Assembly: GCF_001418335.1 (NCBI RefSeq)
Contig: NZ_LIPP01000159.1
Location: 6,238 to 70,237, forward strand
Length of the DNA stretch: 64,000 nucleotides
Direction of reading: 5' to 3'
DNA from: Streptomyces aurantiacus
GTDB taxonomy: Bacteria; Actinomycetota; Actinomycetes; Streptomycetales; Streptomycetaceae
The notes below the pieces were generated by a model, which saw only the letters and a list, made by a program, of their open reading frames with translations, was not told where the DNA came from and did not search any database. Both the position numbers and the translations under genes were made by a program. Positions 60,778 to 64,000 of the stretch are shown here, in pieces; position 1 is the first letter of the stretch; each line of letters opens with the position of its first letter.

Positions 60778-62280
60778 ATGCGTCGCCCGACGCTCCTCTA
60801 CGCCGTGCTGGAAAAGCGAGCTTGGCTACGCTACGAAGTATTCGTGACGCAGCTTGCCAATGCAGGTGCTCGGGCGGCCACACATTATGAAAATCCACGC
60901 CTGACCAGGGTGAGGACTGTCACCAAGACCACGTTTCAGCGGTGGCTGTCCGGCACACAGGAACCGCGCGGTGAAGCAGCTGTCGTGATCGAGTTCTGGC
61001 TCGGCTACACCGTCAAGGAACTCCTCGGTCCAGCACCGGAGCGAGAGCTCGTGCTCGCCAGGAGCCTTCATGATGCCTCGCTCGCCGCCGCGCACAGCCT
61101 GGACGTCAAGTTCGATACCTCGTTCCTGTCCGTTGCGGCCCCGGTGCCGGGCGCCGGCGGCGTCTGGCACCTGGACGGTCTGAGGATCCTCGACGGGACT
61201 GCCGTCGCGGTCCAGATGTACGAGACAGCACTTCAACCCAGTTGTGTGGTGATCGGGCCGGAGGACCTTGAACACCTGAGGTACTTCACCCAGTCGAGGC
61301 GCAGGGCATTGCTCCTTGGATCCCTGGGCGCCCAAGGGGCCAGCGATCTGTACGCGTTGGATGCTGCGCACGCTCGCCGCCAACTCGCGATGCCTGTGCA
61401 GCGGCTACCCATCCCCATTCCGTACCGACTCGACTACGTGACATACGCCTTGCTGTGGGCCGGCCTGAACGTAGACGACAGCCTTCTCGCCGACGACCGT
61501 GCCCTCCATGTCGAGCAGCAAAGCCTCGAAAGCCACCTGGAACAGGGGCGCTCTTCTGCGGCCAGAACTGCGTATGCGGACCTTTCCAACGTGGGAGCCC
61601 TGTGGCTCGGTTCTCGCACCTGTGCGGCATTCGTCCACCGGCATCTGAACGTCGGCGAGGTAAGTCCCGTCATGTGGTCACGAACGCAGTTCGGTGAGCA
61701 GGCGGCGGCCTGGCTCCTGTTCCGTGAGCGCCACGGCATTCAACAGCTCATGCAGGACCGCTCCTTCGGCCTGGACGGAACACCTGGCTGCGCCCTGTGC
61801 GTGCCCGAGTCGGCCGTGCACAGTAGCGAACCGTATGAGCGGCTGTTATTGCTGCTGGCCGTCGCGTTGATGGAGTCGTACGGGCTGAACGTTTGGGTCT
61901 GCGCTGAGGAGGACTACTCCCGGCTCCCCGAGTTTCACCTTGGATCGGATCAACGTGTCATCGTGGCCGATTGGCTGGATCCTGATGCGGTCTGGAACGT
62001 CGAAAGCGTCTGCGGTAGGGGTGCCACCGACGCCTTCGCACAGGCAATCCACCATGCCCAGGTTCGGAGCGTCGCCAGCGGTGCCACTCCCCACGAAAGG
62101 ATCCGCGCGCTCGCCGACTACCTCGGCCTCAGTCCTGAGTGGGCCGGGCTGGTCAAGCGCTGCCGTGAACTGGGCTCATACGGAACAGCCGGCCTGCTGC
62201 GAACGCGCAGTCGCTTGATCCACACTGGTGAGATCGACAGGGCCCTGCAGTTTCTCGGCGGTCTCGGCCCTGCCTCCTGA
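60778..62280 (+). CDS. candidate regulator with atypical N-terminal domain
   Basis: 500 residues from ATG with AAAGGAGAAG upstream. Residues 5-80 (FVTQLANAGARA ... VTKTTFQRWLSGTQEPRGEAAVVIEFWLGYTVKELLG) share the xKTTFxxWxxGxxxPxG layout with 48139-49491. The remainder is not TPR-like: it has mixed alpha/beta segments and a YGLNVWVCAEEDYS element. It directly follows the FxLD cluster and may regulate it. Confidence 0.65.
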   Translation: MRRPTLLYAVLEKRAWLRYEVFVTQLANAGARAATHYENPRLTRVRTVTKTTFQRWLSGTQEPRGEAAVVIEFWLGYTVKELLGPAPERELVLARSLHDASLAAAHSLDVKFDTSFLSVAAPVPGAGGVWHLDGLRILDGTAVAVQMYETALQPSCVVIGPEDLEHLRYFTQSRRRALLLGSLGAQGASDLYALDAAHARRQLAMPVQRLPIPIPYRLDYVTYALLWAGLNVDDSLLADDRALHVEQQSLESHLEQGRSSAARTAYADLSNVGALWLGSRTCAAFVHRHLNVGEVSPVMWSRTQFGEQAAAWLLFRERHGIQQLMQDRSFGLDGTPGCALCVPESAVHSSEPYERLLLLLAVALMESYGLNVWVCAEEDYSRLPEFHLGSDQRVIVADWLDPDAVWNVESVCGRGATDAFAQAIHHAQVRSVASGATPHERIRALADYLGLSPEWAGLVKRCRELGSYGTAGLLRTRSRLIHTGEIDRALQFLGGLGPAS

Positions 62281-62890
62281 GGACCAGCCGTGGCGGCGCC
62301 CGCGTAAAGCGTCTGGGCCCGATGACATCTCTCGGTTTCGCGGCGAAATTCAGGGTTCCGTTCATCATGTTTGACTGTCGAAAATCGTGAACCTCCGTCG
62401 CTCAGTCCCGGTCCGCTGTCAGGAACTGTCTGTGCTCCTGCCGGTCGATCCATGCTCGGATGTTGCGGAGTCCAGTTTTCGAGGTAAATCGTTTCCGTGT
62501 CGCTCGGCACGCCTCGTTCTCGTTCCGGACGTCGATTCATTCATAAAAGTCTGATTCCGACTCGTCCAGCACCCCGCGTACATCCTGAACGACTCACGAA
62601 CGACTGTTTTTGGTGTGGCGCCGACCGGTTGAACCGAGCAAGCTGTTGTTCCTCCTGATGCCGCCGGAAGCAGATTTTCCTGCGGGACCCTGGTTACTGG
62701 CCGGCGAAGCTGCTCGCTCGGCCTCGGCGTTGTGGTGGCCTTTGACGTCGTGGGCCTCACCCCGACGATCAGTGTCTTGACGCCGTTGCCCTGGCCTCGT
62801 GCTGAGTGGGAAGTCCTTCGGCGTCAAGCAGTCATGGGCTGTCGACACAACATCCCAGATCTCGCCCTACCCTGTCGTTTCGAGGACATC
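62281..62890. other. gene-free stretch
   Basis: 610 bases between the regulator and the sensor kinase. Open frames have weak bias and no start signals. Probably promoter region of the kinase plus decayed sequence. Confidence 0.45.
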
Positions 62891-64000
62891 GATGTCTGAA
62901 TTCGCTTCGCCCGCCCGGGAAACGCCGATCACGGTTCGGGAGGGAGTCCGGCATCGTCGGCGTCGCAAGGCTCCCGACAAAGCTGCTCGTGAGCTGAGTA
63001 TCCGGCTGATCGGGCTGGCGGTTGTTCCGGCTGCGGGCATGTTGCTGCTGATGGTGGCCGCCGTCCTGTCCGTTGCGGCGGCTGCTCCTCGGGAGAGGTC
63101 AGCCGCATCCGTGCTCATAGGTGCCGTGGCGGCAGGTGTCCTCGTGCTCTTGCTGGCGTGTCGTCAGGCGCTGTCCACTGCCCGGAGGGTTGAGGGCGAC
63201 AACCAGATTCTTGCGGAGTGGCTGGAGTACCTGCACAAGCTGGTGATGGCCGGAGAGCAAGAGGTCCGCAATTCCGGGACCCGGCTCCGGCGAGGGCAGC
63301 GCCCTCTCGTCGCTTCACCTGCGCCGCCGACGAAGGGTGCTCACACGTTCGTACAGCTGGCGCGTGCTCTGGACGCCTACCGGGCGGCAGTGGGCGATGC
63401 AATGACGCAGGCAGAGGGTCAGCGGGTGCAGGTGTTCGTCAACTTCTCCGACCGCCTGAAGAGTCTGGGCCGGGCGGCGCTGCACAAGTTGGACGAGGTC
63501 GAGCGGGATGTCGAGGACCCGGACCATTTGGCGGCGCTGTTCGGTGTGGATCACGACATCACTCGCATCCGGCGCGCCGCGGAGAGCATGGCGGTGATGG
63601 GCGGCGTCAAGTCTTCACGCAGCGAGGACCCGGCGTTCGTCAAGGCCGTTCTGCGGATGGGGATCCAGGAGATCCACAACTATGCGCGGGCGAAGGTGGT
63701 CACCGCGTGCGACGCGAGCCTTCCGGGGTATGCCGTGGCCTCCGTCACCCACCTGTTGGCGGAGCTGCTGGAGAACGCCACCGCCTTCTCCAGTCCCGCC
63801 ACGCAGGTGGAGATGCGTGCCTCGCTGATCCCCCGCGGGCTCCTCGTGGAGATCGACGACAAGGGCCTGAGTATGGAGCCCGAAACCTTCGCCACGATGA
63901 ACGACCTGCTCGCCGACCCCGAGCACACCGAAATCAGTGCGCAGTTGATCGCAGAAGGCCGCAATGGCCTGTTCGTCGTGGCCTCGCTCGCCCGCCGGTA
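62891..64000 (+). CDS. CvnA-like sensor histidine kinase, partial
   Basis: The frame runs off the window; 370 residues are seen from ATG at 62891. Two transmembrane helices lie near 36-62 and 72-95; a helical dimerisation region follows (SMAVMGGVKSS), then the HATPase N-box VTHLLAELLENATAFSSPAT. This is the orphan kinase type that opens Streptomyces conservons (CvnA), normally followed by roadblock, DUF742 and GTPase genes, which would lie beyond the window. Confidence 0.82.

Overview
The window is GC-rich actinobacterial DNA, almost certainly Streptomyces. The signs are strong G/C bias at third codon positions, GTG starts, a DUF397/XRE pair, a LysM-BTAD protein beside a Tad pilus operon, an FxLD lanthipeptide cluster and a CvnA-like sensor kinase. 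Nothing decides between chromosome and large linear plasmid. Much of the content looks accessory.

Layout. 0-2.1 kb: a small secreted protein, an AraC regulator and a decayed transposase. 2.3-16.6 kb: an island read almost wholly leftward, made of small phage- or plasmid-type genes (DUF932, PAPS-reductase-like PP-loop protein, DUF7178-like protein, many orphans) and a tRNA gene. Its operons are separated by strong hairpins, and five intergenic copies of one promoter-like element occur (4.5, 9.8, 15.2, 15.3 and 15.5 kb). At its upstream end lies a protein with a weak sigma-region-2-like segment. IS debris lies at both ends (1.7-2.1 and 17.2-17.5 kb). 17.6-25.5 kb: a P450, HxlR-type regulators (one a tandem fusion), an XRE/TPR regulator divergent from a flavoprotein, an HATPase anti-sigma-like protein, an XRE/DUF397 pair and a SAM methyltransferase.

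25.6-36.8 kb: a complete-looking leftward Tad/Flp-type pilus locus (SAF/CpaB, CpaE-like, CpaF ATPase, TadB, TadC, Flp-type pilin, three TadE/G-like proteins, LysM-BTAD protein) with two exported proteins at its head. Its promoter region is partly duplicated at 50.5 kb. A degenerate two-repeat CRISPR-like unit lies at 37.1 kb. 38.2-40.7 kb: an asparagine synthetase convergent with a saccharopine-dehydrogenase-like enzyme. 41-47.2 kb: a five-gene block of proteins without signal peptides: an NHL propeller-ricin fusion, a Pro/Lys-tailed protein, an aerolysin/ETX-MTX2-like candidate pore former, an unknown protein, and a ricin-FG-GAP propeller fusion. This is the best candidate for an undescribed system in the window.

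47.5-62.3 kb: a GNAT enzyme, two regulators sharing an unusual N-terminal domain, an HATPase protein, a DUF6415-like gene with a frameshifted neighbour, a SAM methyltransferase, then an FxLD class I lanthipeptide cluster (methyltransferase, precursor, LanB, LanC, thiopeptide-type protein, helical protein). A perfect hairpin sits between precursor and dehydratase. The window ends inside a CvnA-like sensor kinase. All functional names come from reading translated sequence against known family signatures; no searches were run.
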